Shown here in pieces: positions 11,205 to 23,793 of a DNA stretch of 64,000 bases (positions are counted from its first letter, which is position 1; each line of letters starts with the position of its first letter). The notes below the pieces were generated by a model. It was given only the letters and a program-made list of their open reading frames with translations, was not told the DNA's origin and searched no databases. The translations under genes and the position numbers were made by a program. The DNA lies in the NCBI GenBank assembly GCA_963573385.1, contig CAUYLG010075519.1:84421-148420 (forward strand), read 5' to 3'. The stretch is from Cacajao melanocephalus. Taxonomy: Eukaryota > Chordata > Mammalia > Primates > Pitheciidae.

Positions 11205-11748
11205 TGTCTAGCAGGAAAGCCTCAGCTCTTGGGTAGGGGGCAAGCTTTGATATGCAAATACTGGCCATTACAAACTGGGTCCACCAAAACATGGCAATTT
11301 CCATCGTCTTCTTGTCCCCACATGTGCCTGGCAATATGGCTGCCCCCACATATCCCCACGTGGGTAGAGCGTCACGGCACCCTGTATTTGCTTATTAAAG
11401 GACTAGGGTGGGAAGGTCAGTCCCCCCATCCCCCCACCCCCCTCAACATGAATGACACGTCTGGTGAAACCAATCCCCAAACCCTATGCAAATCGGATAC
11501 CACCTCCTCCAGCCTCCTTATATAACTGGCTGTTTTCCACAGCACTCGGACTCCTTCTTTCAGCTTGGAGATCCCTCCTTCTGTCTCTATACAGGGGAAG
11601 CCTCCTCCTCCTTTCTTGCCTATTAAATTCTCCACTCCTTAAAACCACTCCACATGTGTCCATGTCGTTTTATTCAAACCGGTGCAGACCAAGGACCCTG
11701 GTGTTCCTCCAGTCACGGGAGCCTATCATTATGGGTACCACAGGGCAG
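11205..11748 (+). mobile_element. ERV1-like LTR, sense
   Basis: The layout is that of a gammaretrovirus-like LTR read rightward. It has a TATA box (tatataactgg, about 11519), then about 100 bp to an ATTAAA poly-A signal (about 11622). A U5-like end follows (ccatgtcgttttattcaaac, then gtgttcctccagtcacggga). It is preceded by a T-rich run at 11177-11202. Boundaries and family are not certain. Confidence 0.65.
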
Positions 11749-12939
11749 CTCCAGCTTATCAGGATACCTTTGACATTTTGAAGTCTTTGGCTTCAACTAT
11801 TTGGGAGTGTCAATGCGGGTGTATGATCCGTCATCACTCACCATTTTACTTGTAAACTCTTGTGCCAAAGCCAGTAACATGCTAGTGAGTAAGTCTCCCA
11901 GTGCGACGTCTCAACACCTCCTTGCTGATCTCATTTGGTGATACTCAGATTAGTTCTCACAGTAAGCTTTTGAAATTGACATAATCATTCCCAGATGCAT
12001 AGTGAGGAGACTTATAAAATTATATGCTATAGTAAGACTTCCAAATTCAAGTGTAAAGGTTTTATGTCCTTAGTGACCCCAGGCTTTTGCAGGGTTTTGT
12101 TTTTGTTTTTGTTTTTTTAATATTTGGCCACTAGAGGGAGACAGCTCTTTGTAGAACTGAGGCCATTTTGCATGTTAGTGGGTATAGATAGAGGAAAACT
12201 CTGTGTTTAAAAATGGTATCCAGGGCTGACCTCGCAGGTTGACAATGAAAGGGACTATGCCTGATCTTATCCTCAGGACTCGGTGGACAGTTTTCACCAG
12301 CATCTTCAGGGATCACACTTCCGTCGTAAAATATGCCATTCAAACCAAGTTCTTTTTTTTACCTGACTATGGACGCTTAACATTTTAAACAACCTTCTCT
12401 GCCTTTGAAGCCTACTTTGTGGAAAGAAAGGCCGATAAGTCATCAGAACGGACACTATATAAAAACATAGAAACCCCAAAATTCTAACTCTCTAAGTCGG
12501 GCATGGTGGCATCTAAAAACCATGGCCATTGCTTACCTAGACAAGCCATGTTCAAACCACATGTCACCCAAGATTGCTCTCAACTGGGAATGAGGATTCA
12601 TTTTCTCTGTTAGAGAGTTCTGAGTTCCCCCACACAAGATTTGCTCCTGACACCTCAGAGTGTACGATATACGACTTCTGTACTAAAGAGGTTGCTTCCA
12701 GTGAGGTAAAATGTCTAATACGGTAGTCATGTGCGTCTAATTAAGAAAAACCAGCCACAGATGCCAAATAGCCGACTTAGGAACGCAGGGACCACAGACA
12801 GGGCTCAGTAAGGATGAGGCGGGATGCCTTTAGTTTAATGCTGCGTATGACAGATCTTTACGTTATTATTAGAAAAGTAATTAGAAACTTACATTTTTAC
12901 TGTTGATTTAAAACTGAATTAGCTATGGCCCGAGAATAT
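11749..12939. other. Unassigned intergenic sequence with one MIR relic
   Basis: No gene recognised. A (GTTTTT)n-like stretch lies at about 12095-12117. Confidence 0.4.
11890..12050 (+). mobile_element. MIR SINE relic, sense
   Basis: Weak MIR core match: tgatctcatttggtgatact, then attcccagatgcatagtgag near the usual cccattttacagatgag position. Strongly diverged. Confidence 0.4.
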
Positions 12940-13481
12940 GGGTTGTTTGATACTAATTTTGAAATTTTTTGAGTTCTTTTATGGTCCATTTTTCATAGCG
13001 GTTCCATGTATACTTGGAAAGAATATGAATTTTCTGCTTATTTGGTGTAATGTTTGGTATCTATCCATAAGACTATTCTTGTTGATTACGCTGTTAAAAT
13101 ATGCATTTTAAATGATTTTGAACTATCAGTTACTTGGAGGGATGTTTTGAAATCTCCCACTGAGGTGGGAGATTTTTCAATTCCTTTTTGTAGTTCTGTT
13201 TTTGCTTCATCTCTTTTGAGACCCTACTACTAAGTTATTCGAAGGTTGGAATTGACCCATTTTCTTAGTAAATTAAGCCTTTTCATTACGGCTTCTCTTT
13301 ACCTCTAGTTATGAGTTTTCCTTAAATTCTTCATTTTTAATATTATTTTAACTGATATTTCTTTTGATTTGGCTGCATACTTACCAGTTTTTTTATTCCT
13401 TTTTGTACCTTAAACTTTCTAAATGGGCTAACTTGCCTCATGCCCAAAACACATCCTTTCGAATTTCTTTTAATGAGGATC

Positions 13482-14048
13482 TGTGTTAGGGTCACCACCT
13501 GCGGGGGTCTGTCCTGCAGACCCTGATTCAGTGACTGATGAATAAAGTACACTGACACACAGATATTATGCTTTGCCAGTTCTGCTGAGGGTCGGTGGCT
13601 GCTTACAGACTTATGGAGAGTGCTGTAAACAGACAGCAGCCCCTGGCCCCTCCAGCCAGTGAGACTTGCATGTATTTAGTGAAGTTTAATTGACTAAGGC
13701 TTGAGTCAACACAACTAGAGGTTAGAAGTTAAAGGACAGGTTCCAGTGCCCAAAGCAGACACCATTAGTGGGTAATATCCCTGGTTGACCTTCCTGGAGA
13801 GGGCCACCCAGGTCAAAGGTTAGTTTTAAGACCACATGAGTAAAGAAGCTAGGTAGGTAAACTACTCACATTCCTTTGTCTTTGCGCCCTAATCTCTCCA
13901 GCTCCTACAAAGAGACTCTGGCTGCCTTCAGCTAAAAACTATAGAAAAAACCCTTAGGCCTTCCAAAAGGGTTTGAGACTATATTCTATAACTTTCTCTA
14001 ATATTTTTCCCTTAATATTTTTGCCACCATCCTGAGTGAATTCCCACA
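13482..14048 (-). mobile_element. Solo ERV LTR inserted in L1, 567 bp
   Basis: TGTG...CACA-bounded element flanked by a 4-bp GATC on both sides (13478-13481 and 14049-14052), which fits an ERV1-type target-site duplication. Antisense L1 sequence lies on both flanks. No internal retroviral sequence is present, so it is a solo LTR. Orientation is inferred from a TTTATT near the left end that would be AATAAA-region sequence on the - strand, and is uncertain. Confidence 0.65.
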
Positions 14049-14093
14049 GATCTATGAGGCAAACTTTTTCAGTCTGTTTAAAAATACTTTTTC

Positions 14094-14275
14094 CAGGGCC
14101 TACTTGAGGGTGGAGGGTGGGTGAAGGGAGAGGATTGAAAAACTACCTATTGGGTACTATGCTTATTACCTAGATGATAAAATTATCTGTACACCAAACC
14201 CCCATGACACGCAATTTACCTTTAGATCAAACCTGCATATTTACCCCTGAATTGAAAGGTTTAAAAAAAAAAAAA
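14094..14275 (+). mobile_element. L1 3' end, 5'-truncated, sense
   Basis: Matches the L1 3'UTR end: cctacttgagggtggagggt, then attgggtactatgcttatta, then aaacccccatgaca and an A12 tail. It is only about 180 bp long and is inserted into older antisense L1 sequence. Confidence 0.88.
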
Positions 14276-14940
14276 CTTTAATTTTGTTCTAATCTTCAAA
14301 GTTATTTTCCCTGAGCACACAATTCTAGGTTCATCATTATTTTTTATTTAGCACCTTGAAGATACTGCTCCATTGCCTTCTGGCTTCCCTTGTTGCTATT
14401 GAGTAATAATTGGTTATTCTAATTTTTGCTCCTGCTGAGCAATCTCTTGTTTCACTATGTCTGCTTTTACAATTTCTCTTTCCGTCTTTGGTGTTCTGCA
14501 ATTTCACTGTGATCTGCCTAGATGAGTATTACTTTTAATTTCTTCTGTTGGGAATGTATTGAGCTTCCTGAATTAGACAGCTGTCCTTCATCCCTTCTGG
14601 GAAATTCTCAGCTGCCATCTCTTCATGTATTACTTTACTACTTTCTCTTCTACATTAGCAATTATGCTTAAATGTTTATTAGATGTTTTCAGTCTATCTT
14701 CCAAGTTTCCCAACCTTTCTTCCATATTTTCTTTCTCTTTCTCTGTTTGTACTATATTCTGCATAATTTTCTCAGATCTGTCTTCCAGTTTATTAATGCC
14801 TTATTTAGCTTTGTCTAATTTTCTATTATTGTGTTTATTTTACTTTTCAGTTTTGGAATTTTTATTTTTAAAATATACACTTCAGTTTTAAAAAGTTGTT
14901 TACCACTTACTCATATTTTTACCCCCCTTTTATTTCTTAA

Positions 14941-15282
14941 AGCATGTAAAATATATGTATTTTATATTGTAGGAGAGCAAAAATGGCTTCCCTTCAGCTC
15001 TGCAGGTTCTTTAGCTGAGCTATAAATTAAATTGACATAAGACAGATTAACAAGAGAAAAATCACGTTTAATTATGTCCATACACACAGGAGTCCCACAA
15101 AATATGAGACTCCAGGAAAGTTCAGATGATTGAAGCTTATACAGCATTTTGAGCTACAGAAAGGAATGGGAGCTTGGGGCTTCTGAGGTGGTGACACAAA
15201 TTGTGGGAGGTTGAGGGGAGGAAATGTATAATGAATAAAGATTACCTTGTTAGGCAGATTAAAAAGTCTCTCAGGTGATAGG
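14941..15282 (-). mobile_element. Possible ERV LTR fragment, antisense
   Basis: gacagattaacaagagaaaa followed by atcacgtttaatta and acacaggagtcccacaaaat resembles the antisense start of a mammalian ERV LTR. The family is not assigned and the boundaries are guesses. Confidence 0.35.
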
Positions 15283-15462
15283 CTGGGCCCAGTGGCTCAT
15301 GCTTTTCATCTCAGTACTTTGGGAGGCCAAGGCAGGAGGATCACTTGAGGTTAAGCATTTGAGACCAGCCTTGCCAACATGGTGAAACCCTGTCTCTACT
15401 AAAAATAGGAAAATTAGCTGAGTGTGGTGGCACACGCTTATAGTCCCAGCTATTCAGAAGGC
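15283..15462 (+). mobile_element. Alu SINE, sense, 3'-truncated
   Basis: Starts taggctgggcccagtggctc and runs through the left monomer. It stops in tcccagctattcagaaggca and passes directly into L1 ORF2 sequence with no A-tail. Loss of the right monomer implies a deletion that also removed the junction. Confidence 0.85.
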
Positions 15463-17035
15463 AACAAAGCAGTCCTTAGGGGGAAATTTATAGTGTTAAA
15501 TGAATATACTAGAAAAGAAGGAAGATCTAAAATCAAAAGTTTTCACTTTAGGAAACTAAAGGGAAGAAATGCAAAATTCAAAGTAAGCAGAAGTAAAGAA
15601 ATGATAAGAATTAAAGGCAGAAATCAATGAAATTGAAAATAAGAAATTTATAATAGAGAAGACCAATAAAGCAAAAAACTGGTTCTTTGGAAAGATCAAT
15701 ATTAATAAGCCTCTAGCCAGGTAACTATAAAAAAAGAAAGAGGGCACAAATTATTACTATCAGAAATGAAATAAGGGACTTTACTACAGATCCCATGGAC
15801 ATTAAAATTATAATAAAGATGATTGTACTTTCAGTCAAATAAAAATTAAAATTAAAATAAAATTATAATAAAGAAATGCTATGAACAACTCTGTGTCTAT
15901 GTTTTGATAACCTAGATGAAATGGACCAATTATTTGAATGATATAATCTGCCAAAACTCCCACAAGAAGATGTAGACAATCTGAATAAGCCATCTGTTTA
16001 AAAAATCAAATAGATAATTAACAACCTTTCAATATGGAAAGCACCAGGCACAGATAGATTCATTGGTGAATTCTAACATTTAAGAAAGAAATCATACGAG
16101 GTCTCTACCCTCTCATAAACATAGATGCAAAAATATTCAATAAAATATTAACAAATCAAATCCAACAATGTATAAAAATAAATATAAATCATGACCAAGT
16201 GGGATTTACCCCAGGTATGCAAGACTGGTTTATCTTTTGAAAATCAATTAATGTCATCTATCACGTCAACAGGCTAAATAAGAAAAAAAATCACACGATC
16301 ATATCAGTAGATGCAGAAAAAGCATCTGACAAAATCCAACACCTATTTACACTAAAAACTCTCAGTAAACTAGGAATAGAGTAAAATTTCCTCAAAATGA
16401 TAATATCTACAAAAATCCTATAGCTAGCACTCTTAATGGTGAGAAACTTTAAGCTTTTCTATTGAGATTAGGAACAAAGCAAGTGTGTCCTCTCTCACTA
16501 CTCCTTTTCAACATTGTACCAGGAGTCCTAGCTAATGCAACAAGAGAAAGAAAAGAAAAGGTATGTAGATGAGGAAGGAAGAAATTAAACTGCCTTTGTT
16601 TATAGATGACACAATCTTCTATGTAGAAAATCAAACAGACTCAACAACAACAAAACCTTTCTGAAACTATTAAGCAATTACAGAAAGGTGGTTAAATTCA
16701 AGGTTTATATACAAAACTCAATTGCTTTCCTATATGCCAGCAATGAACAAGCACAATTTGAAATTAAAAATACAATACTATTTAGATTAGCGTCCCCAAA
16801 GGTGAAATAGTTAATTGCACATCTAACAAAGTATGTATACGATCATTAACAGGAAAACTACAAAACCCTGATGAACGAAATCAAGGAAGTGCTAAATCAA
16901 TACTGCAGGCATTTATGCAATATACTTTATATGGACCATGTTACCTCTCTGACATCAGAAAAACACCTCAATTCCAAAACATAACTGACCCCAAGAGTTT
17001 TAAATAAGAACTTACGGACCTGAACCATTAAAAGC
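15463..17035 (+). mobile_element. L1 ORF2 fragment, sense
   Basis: The + strand translates in broken frames to L1 endonuclease/reverse-transcriptase sequence. DNA landmarks are aaaaactggttctttggaaa, ggatttaccccaggtatgca, cagtagatgcagaaaaagca (the YADD-proximal RT region lies downstream) and aggaagtgctaaatcaatac near the end. Multiple stops and indels make it non-functional. Confidence 0.9.
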
Positions 17036-18109
17036 AAGTAATCAATATATTACTGGCAAGTAATAAAATATGGTGAGGTGGGAGGAGAAGCAGAATAAAT
17101 AATCTGAGAAAGCATTATTATAGAAGATGATATCTATGTAGATTCTACCATTTTTCGTGTTCCCTCAGCTAAGTTCCTTCACCTATATGACGTTCAACTT
17201 CCTCCAAAGTGAAGAGGTCAGGTTGATTATCTCTACAATCTGTTCACAATGACATAAGAATCTGAGCTCCCAGTTCCTTCCTTCAGAGCAATTTTTCCCC
17301 ATACAGGAGCAACCGAGATGTGGCAATTCTTTGTCAAGACATTTTCAGTTTACATACTATTACATTTTCCCTTCATATTGCACATTTTAAATGTAAACTC
17401 AAGCAGATTCCTTTGGCTAACCATTTTTTCCAGTTTTCTTTTAAAATCACTGAACAGTTTTTATTGATTTTAAATGAGTTTTTACATTTCAACTCTCTTA
17501 TAATTATTAAATAAATCCATCTTCTCTCTGCATACATGATGATTTCTATTTATCTGGCAAAGATATAAATAAAGAACATTAGGTCATTTGTACCAGAGAA
17601 TTTGAGCCAGGGCTCAGAATTGCTCATTCTCGATGGCTGTACTGAGATCACTTCCCTAGTTCTATTTTGAAGATAAAGTTCCTTTGTTACCTTGGATTAT
17701 GGTTTGAATTAGGTTAACTTCCCTCCTTTTTCTGATTTATATGATGAAGTGATTGCTTAAAGATGGCAAGTCTTCTAGAGTCCTGATCTTGACAAATGGT
17801 ACCACTCCGTCATTTACGGCAGAACCTTGGGAGTCATCCAAGACACTTCTCTCTCCCTTACCACCCACATGTTCAATTAATCTCCAAGGCCTGCTGATTT
17901 TTTGAAAATAAAATTATAATATGTTTCTGACCTATAGAAAATCAGAGCCCATGATATAAACAACATCAGTGAACCAACCCTGACATTTGTAAAATGGTAA
18001 CATTTTTAATATATACATGTGTGTAGTTATATACATGTGTATATATATCCACTTTAATTATCTTTTAGGGAAATAGAACATTATAGACAAAGTTGAAGCC
18101 TCCCAATCC
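17036..18109. other. Unassigned intergenic sequence with L2 scrap
   Basis: Mostly unrecognised. Positions about 17800-17900 (accttgggagtcatccaaga, then cacatgttcaattaatctcc) match the LINE-2 pattern in sense orientation. A TATACATGTG run lies at about 18010-18050. Confidence 0.4.
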
Positions 18110-19090
18110 TAATTTTGGTATTTGTAACTTTCATGGTGTTTGTACTATTATTACGGAGAGTACTGGGCTGCATGTTTACATATTAACATTTTATAGTGCA
18201 TGCATTCATCTGAAGCTTGTTTTTTATCTCACTTAATATTGTTCTTGAGATTATTCAAGAACTAGACACTTGAGTCTGGTTCATTCCATTAAACAGATGT
18301 ATAGTGTTCCATTACATAAATACTGACATCATTTATTGATACCCTTGTTAATTGACATTTAGATTATTTCTAATTTTTTTGCTATTGCAAACACTGCTGC
18401 AATAAATCTCCATGTGCCTGTCTCCTTGCACAAGCAAATATATGAGAACGTCTTTAGGGCACAGTGGACTGTGGTGTGCCAAGATTTTTATCACCTCCAC
18501 TGATGGGGATATTAGGTAGGGCCTGAGATACAGACTGTAGTCTACCATTTTTATAGTGGCTACTATGGGATCAGACACCACGTGTGAAAGACCTTGTTTT
18601 ACGTAAATTAACTCATTCAATATCATATCATGGAACTGATAACTCTATGAGAAAGGCACTAATGTTATCCTCATTTTACAGACAAGAAGCTGACGCATGG
18701 TGAGCAATTAAATAACTTGACCAGAGTAAGCCATTTGTAAGTGTCAGAAGCAGTGAAGACTGCAGTGCTTCTCTAGATAAGTACCCAGGAATGAAACTGC
18801 TAGGTGCAGGAGTTAAGTGTGTTCTCAACTTTACGAGATAATGCCACATTGCTCTTCAAAAAGGCTTTATTAATTTACACTCCCAGCAGCACTCTGTGAG
18901 AGCTTCTTGTGCCAATCTGAGGTAGGAGAAAATGGTGGCTTTGTTGTTTGCATTTGACTTTCCTTGATTTATTATGAGGTTGAATATCTTTTTGTACGGT
19001 CTTTGGCTGTTCATATTTTCTTATTCTGTCGCTTGACCATTCATATCCATTGCCCTTTCTCTTACCTTTTTCCTTATTGATTTTGGTGAG
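18110..19090 (-). mobile_element. Old L1M 3' region, antisense, interrupted by MIR-like sequence
   Basis: Antisense L1 3'UTR/ORF2-end landmarks: gctattgcaaacactgctgc, then after a gap tacccaggaatgaaactgct and tttacactcccagcagcact. The gap (about 18450-18770) holds MIR-like sequence. Confidence 0.75.
18540..18765 (+). mobile_element. MIR SINE, sense
   Basis: Good MIR core: gttatcctcattttacagac followed by aagaagctgacgca, taaataacttgaccagagta, and agtgaagactgcagtgcttc. Confidence 0.75.
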
Positions 19091-19734
19091 TTTATTACAC
19101 ATTCTGGTTACTAAGTCTCTGTGTTCTATTTTTTTGCATATCTCTCCTCTCAGTCGTCAGGAAGAACCGATGTACTGAGCTACAGTTCAAATAATATATG
19201 AGACACTCTTTTAACTTTAAATTTACTTTTTTAATAAGAAGAAATGACTGTAAGTCATGTTCTATTTCTGAGAAAATCTGTACCATCTTTCTAAGCTGTC
19301 TGAGCAAATTAGAATGACGTCAGTGTCAAACATCAGAAAAGGTTAATGACTCATCTTCCGAAAGGAGGGTGAGTGTGACCAAACTTCTCTGAAAATCATA
19401 GCTTGTATCTTCAAGTGAACAGCTTTCTACAGCACTCATGGTTTCCATTATTAAGATTTTTTTGTTTTTGATTTTGGTCACAGGATTATAAACTATTTGT
19501 CATGGGAACAGATAGGTTTGTATTACAGAAAATCTAAGCCTGTTTTAGTAAAGAGACAGAGACATCTTCCTATGGCAAGAGTGGGTGTAGATTTAATTCT
19601 TGTAGTAGTAGGTTGTATGTATTTGAAACAACCTTCTCTTCTAGCTTCTAAACAAAGAGCAACTATTACTCCATTGTTTTGTATTCTCAAGGTTTCTCTT
19701 ACTGATGACCAGCCTTCTAGTTTCAATTTAATTT
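19091..19734. other. Unassigned intergenic sequence
   Basis: I see no gene or clear repeat. Open frames at 19497-19871 (+) and 19523-19849 (-) overlap on opposite strands and are not recognisable. Confidence 0.4.
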
Positions 19735-20800
19735 TTTTAGCTTTTAATTTTGAACATATTTTAGGTGTACTGAAAACTTGCAAAAGTAATGCAGAGTGCC
19801 CCATAAACCTTACCCTCCTTTCCCCAATGTTAACATCGTACATAACCATAGTACCAAAACTAAGAAATTAACATTGACAGAATACTATTAACTAAACCAC
19901 AGACTTTGTTTGAATTTGCTGATGTTTTCCTTACTGCCTCTTTCTGTTCTGGCACCCTATCCAGGATCCCACATTACATTTAGTTGTCACTTCTCCCTAG
20001 CTGCCTCTGGCTTCTTGGTCTACCCCTGTTTTTTCTGACCTTTACAGTCTTAAGGAATATTTGCCAGCCTGGGTTTGCCTGGTGTTTTCCTTGATTACGT
20101 CGGAGTTAGGAATTTTTGGAAAGAACATCACAGAACAAAGTGCCCCTCCCACCTCTCTTTAAGAGGAGGAATGTGACATCCGCAGGACATCACAGGTGAT
20201 ATTAATCTTCACGAGCTGGTTAATGTCAAGTTTGCCAGGTTTTTCCATTGCACTGTTGCTATTTTTCCCTTCCCCACTCTATTCTTTGGAAATGAGTCTG
20301 TAGCTCTGTCCCAACCTCAGTGGAGAGGAGTGAGGATCCTCCTCCAGGATGGGGAGCATCAGTGTGTATTTTCTGAAATTCTTTTGTAAGGAAGATCTGT
20401 CACTTCTCCCTGTGTACGAATGTATTTATTTATTTATCCAGTAGTTTATCATTTATTGTATTTATTTATTCAGTAGTTAATTGTGTATGCATTTATTTAT
20501 TCAATAGTTTATTATTTATACACTTGTATATTTATTTTATACTTTGGGTGATGGTCCAATGTTCCGCAGTCTATGTGGTGGTTCCAGTGGTTTCAGCTTT
20601 GGTTAGTGAGTGCTCTCCCGGCTCGGCTAGGCTCTTGGGTCCCTTTGACACATCCCATCCTTTGGAGTTTCAAACACTGCCTTCCTCATTTTCTGGTTCT
20701 CCCAATAATTTTAGGATCCACCTGTAGGTGCTGCCTGTGCAGTTATTTCTGTAGAGTTCAAGTGGCGATTTTTCTATTTCTCCCTCTCAATTTAATCAAG
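19735..20800 (-). mobile_element. Old L1M 3'UTR-type relic, antisense
   Basis: Follows the antisense L1M pattern: ttgaacatattttaggtgta, tgtcacttctccctagctgc, tggcgat-poor middle, tttattttatactttgggtg, and ctctcccggct before cttgggtccctttgacacat. A (TTTA)n stretch lies at 20418-20540. A T-rich start supports the antisense orientation. Confidence 0.75.
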
Positions 20801-20954
20801 TAGACTAAAGATATTTAGTATATAGGCTACCCGAGAGATTTGGGTTGGAATTTCAGTCCCGGCACTCCAAACCATTTGCTGTTAGGGTTCTCTGAACCCT
20901 GATTTCCTTTGTATCAGAAGGCAAACTGTAAAACTGTTTCTATACTCACAATAC

Positions 20955-21700
20955 TTCTGATACCAAATGTGTGGGGTTTTCATCCATTTCCTGCAACCGA
21001 GCAATTTTCCAGTTCTCTGTGGACACCAAGTGGGCATCCTACAATTTAATGAATTGGATACTTAGTGCAGGAGTTAATGCAGACCCCCAACAGGCTCAGT
21101 CCCAGAAGACTTCCCTGTACTTCAACACCAACCAAAAGTCTCAGGTTACCTCTTGCACTTATGATTGACTGGTTGTAAATTGAGGGTTCCCATGACCCCC
21201 TCCTCATGTTCAGTAATTTGCTATAACAGCTCACAGAACTCAGGGAATCACTCCACTTCCTATTACTGGCTTATTACAAAGGATGCTGTGCAGAAACAGC
21301 CAAATGGAAGAGATGCACAGAGCAAGGAGAGGGGTGCTGGGCTTCATGCCCCCTTTGTGGGCACCAGGCTCCCAGCAGCTCTCTGAACTCCACTCTTAAG
21401 AGGTTTTCTGGAAGTTCCATTACACAGGCACGACTGACGAAGTCATTGGCCACCGGTGATTACCTCAGCCTCCAGGTCCTCTCCCCACCTGGCAGTCCAG
21501 AAGGTGGGGCTGACAGTTCCAACCCTCAAATCGCAGGGCTGGCTCCCCTGCAAACAGCCCCACCCTCCAAAAGTCACCTCATCAGCATAGACTCAGGTAT
21601 GGTTGAAAGGAGCTTTTTAAGGGTAACAAAAGTACCTCCTCTCACCCAGAAAATTCCAAGAGTTTGTAGGAGCTCTGTGCCAGGAACTGGGGACAAAATC
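20955..21700 (-). mobile_element. ERV LTR, antisense, family unassigned
   Basis: Matches a common primate LTR pattern: gctataacagctcacagaac, gaagagatgcacagagcaag, gtcattggccaccggtgatt, aaattccaagagtttgtagg and ctctgtgccaggaactgggg. Boundaries are approximate. Confidence 0.65.
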
Positions 21701-22078
21701 TTGCACTGTCCCACTTCACCAGCCTGGGAAGGGATTTATCCCTTTGGCACTGATACACTATCTGCCCTCTAGTCACTTAGGAGGTATCTGAGTTATCAGA
21801 GGAAAAAACATGGTACATATAGGGTTTGGTCCTATCTGCGGTTTTAAGCATCCACCAGGGGTCTTGGAACGTATTCCCTGAGGATGAAGGGGAGAACTGT
21901 ATGATTATTATGGCTTCACCAGCACTGTTGTCACTTCCATATGTCTTTCAGAACCTGCTTTCTAAAATGCAAATCTAATGATGACATGGTATTGTTCAGG
22001 CTAAGTCGTTGCTGCCTGCTACTGTCAGCAGTGCTTCCTGAGTCTGACTTTTAATCAGAATCATATGAGGAACTTTGA
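21701..22078. other. Unassigned intergenic sequence
   Basis: I see no gene or repeat family. It leads directly into the GATA array. Confidence 0.4.
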
Positions 22079-23390
22079 AAGATAGACAGATGATAGGTAG
22101 ATAGATGATAAATAGACAGATGATAGATAGACAGATGATAGATAGATAGATAATAGATAGATGATAGGTAGGTAGATAGATGAGAGATGATAGATATAGA
22201 TAGATGATAGATAATACATGGATAGATAGGTAGATAGATGATAGATAGATGATAGATAATAGATAATAGATAGATGATAGATAACAGATAGATGATAGGT
22301 GATAGATAAATAGATGATTAATAGATAGATGATAGATGATTAATAGATAGATGATAGATAGATGATAGATGATAGATAGTAGATAGATAGGTAGATAGAC
22401 GATAGATGACAGGTAGATAGATGATAGGAAGATGATAGATAATAGATGATAGATAGGTAGATAGATGATAGATGATAGATAGATAATAGATAGATGATAG
22501 GTAGATGATAGATAATAGATGATAGATGATAGATAGGTGATAGATGATAGATGATAGATAATAGATGATAGATACATGATAGATAGATAATAGGTAGATA
22601 GATGATAGATAGATGATTGATAGATAATAGATAGATGATAGATAGATGATAGATAATAGGTAGATGGATGATAGATGATAGAAAGATGATAGATGATAGG
22701 TAGATGATAGATAGATGATTGATAGATGATAGCTAGATAGATGATAGATAATAGGTAGATGATAGATGGATGATAGGTAGATGATAGATAATAGATGATA
22801 GATAGACAATAGATGATGGATAATAGATAGATAGATAGATAATAGATAGATGATAGGTGATAGATAAATAGATGATTGATAGATAGATGATAGATGGATA
22901 GATAGATGATAGGTAGATAGATGATAGATGGATAGATAGATGATAGGTAGATAGATGATAGGTAGATGATAGATAGATGATAGGTAGATGATAGATAATA
23001 GATAGATGATAGACAGATAATAGATAATAGATGATAGGTGATAGATAAATAAGATGATTGATAGATGATAGATGATAGATTGATAGATGGATAGATAGAT
23101 ATATGATAGGTGATAGATAGATGATTGATAGATGATAGATAATAGAAGATAGATGGATAGATAGATGATAGGTGATAGATGATTGATAGATGATAGATAG
23201 ATAATAGAAGATAGATGGATAGTGATAGATAGATGGATAGATGGATAGATGATAGATAGATGGATAGATGGATAGATGATAGATAGATGATAGATGATAG
23301 ATAGATAGATAGATGATAGGTGATAGATAAATAGATGATTGATAGATGATAGATGGGTAGATGATAGGTAGATATTAGATAGATAGATAC
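22079..23390 (+). repeat. Long (GATA)n-type complex tetranucleotide array, 1.3 kb
   Basis: Nearly every base belongs to GATA, GATG, GGTA or GACA units, about 1,312 bp without interruption by other sequence. A higher-order motif starting gataggtgatagataaatag recurs at 22294, 22852, 23033 and 23315, so the array grew by block duplication as well as slippage. The - strand is open for 193 and 163 codons (Tyr/Leu/Ser/Ile only) purely because ATAG units rarely make stops in that direction. It is not a gene. Confidence 0.97.
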
Positions 23391-23793
23391 CTAGTCTCAG
23401 CCTAGAACTTATTGACTTGAATTTTGGTGGGGTGGGTCTTAGCCTTTTCTCCCATGGAGAGAGGTGAGAGCAGGGGTCTGCTGCAGCAGGAAGGAGCCTG
23501 GGATCCCTCTAAAGGCTGACAGCTGGTCTCACCCAGCGATGACTCATGGTAATAAAGAGAGGACCCCGGTTCCCACCACAAAGTAGCCAATATGATGCCC
23601 AAATGTGAGATAAGGAGTCCAGTGAACTGTTTCTAGCTATTCTACTTAGTGTCCATGTGTTCCTATTTAAATTGGAAGGTAGCTGTACACATAAGGAATG
23701 TGTTCTTAGAGACCTTGTTTAATGTAAAACATGCACAAATAAAGACTATTATCCTAATAGAAATAAATAGAAATTGTGTATACCTAAACCTCG
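23391..23793. other. Unassigned intergenic sequence
   Basis: I see no gene or repeat family between the GATA array and the nested LTR pair. Confidence 0.4.

Larger units (their letters stand above)
12940..14940 (-). mobile_element. Old L1 (L1M-type) relic, antisense, with two nested insertions
   Basis: Antisense L1 sequence runs from about 12940 to 13481, resumes at about 14053-14093, and resumes again from about 14276 to 14940. Landmarks are the ttttctgcttatttggtgta region and the gaagatactgctccattgcc region. It is interrupted by an LTR (13482-14048) and a short sense L1 3' end (14094-14275). No coding capacity remains. Confidence 0.75.

Noticed and set aside
21996..22809. 193- and 163-codon open frames on the - strand
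   Set aside because: They consist only of Tyr, Leu, Ser, Ile and similar residues from GATA-type units. They are a product of the repeat and not a gene.
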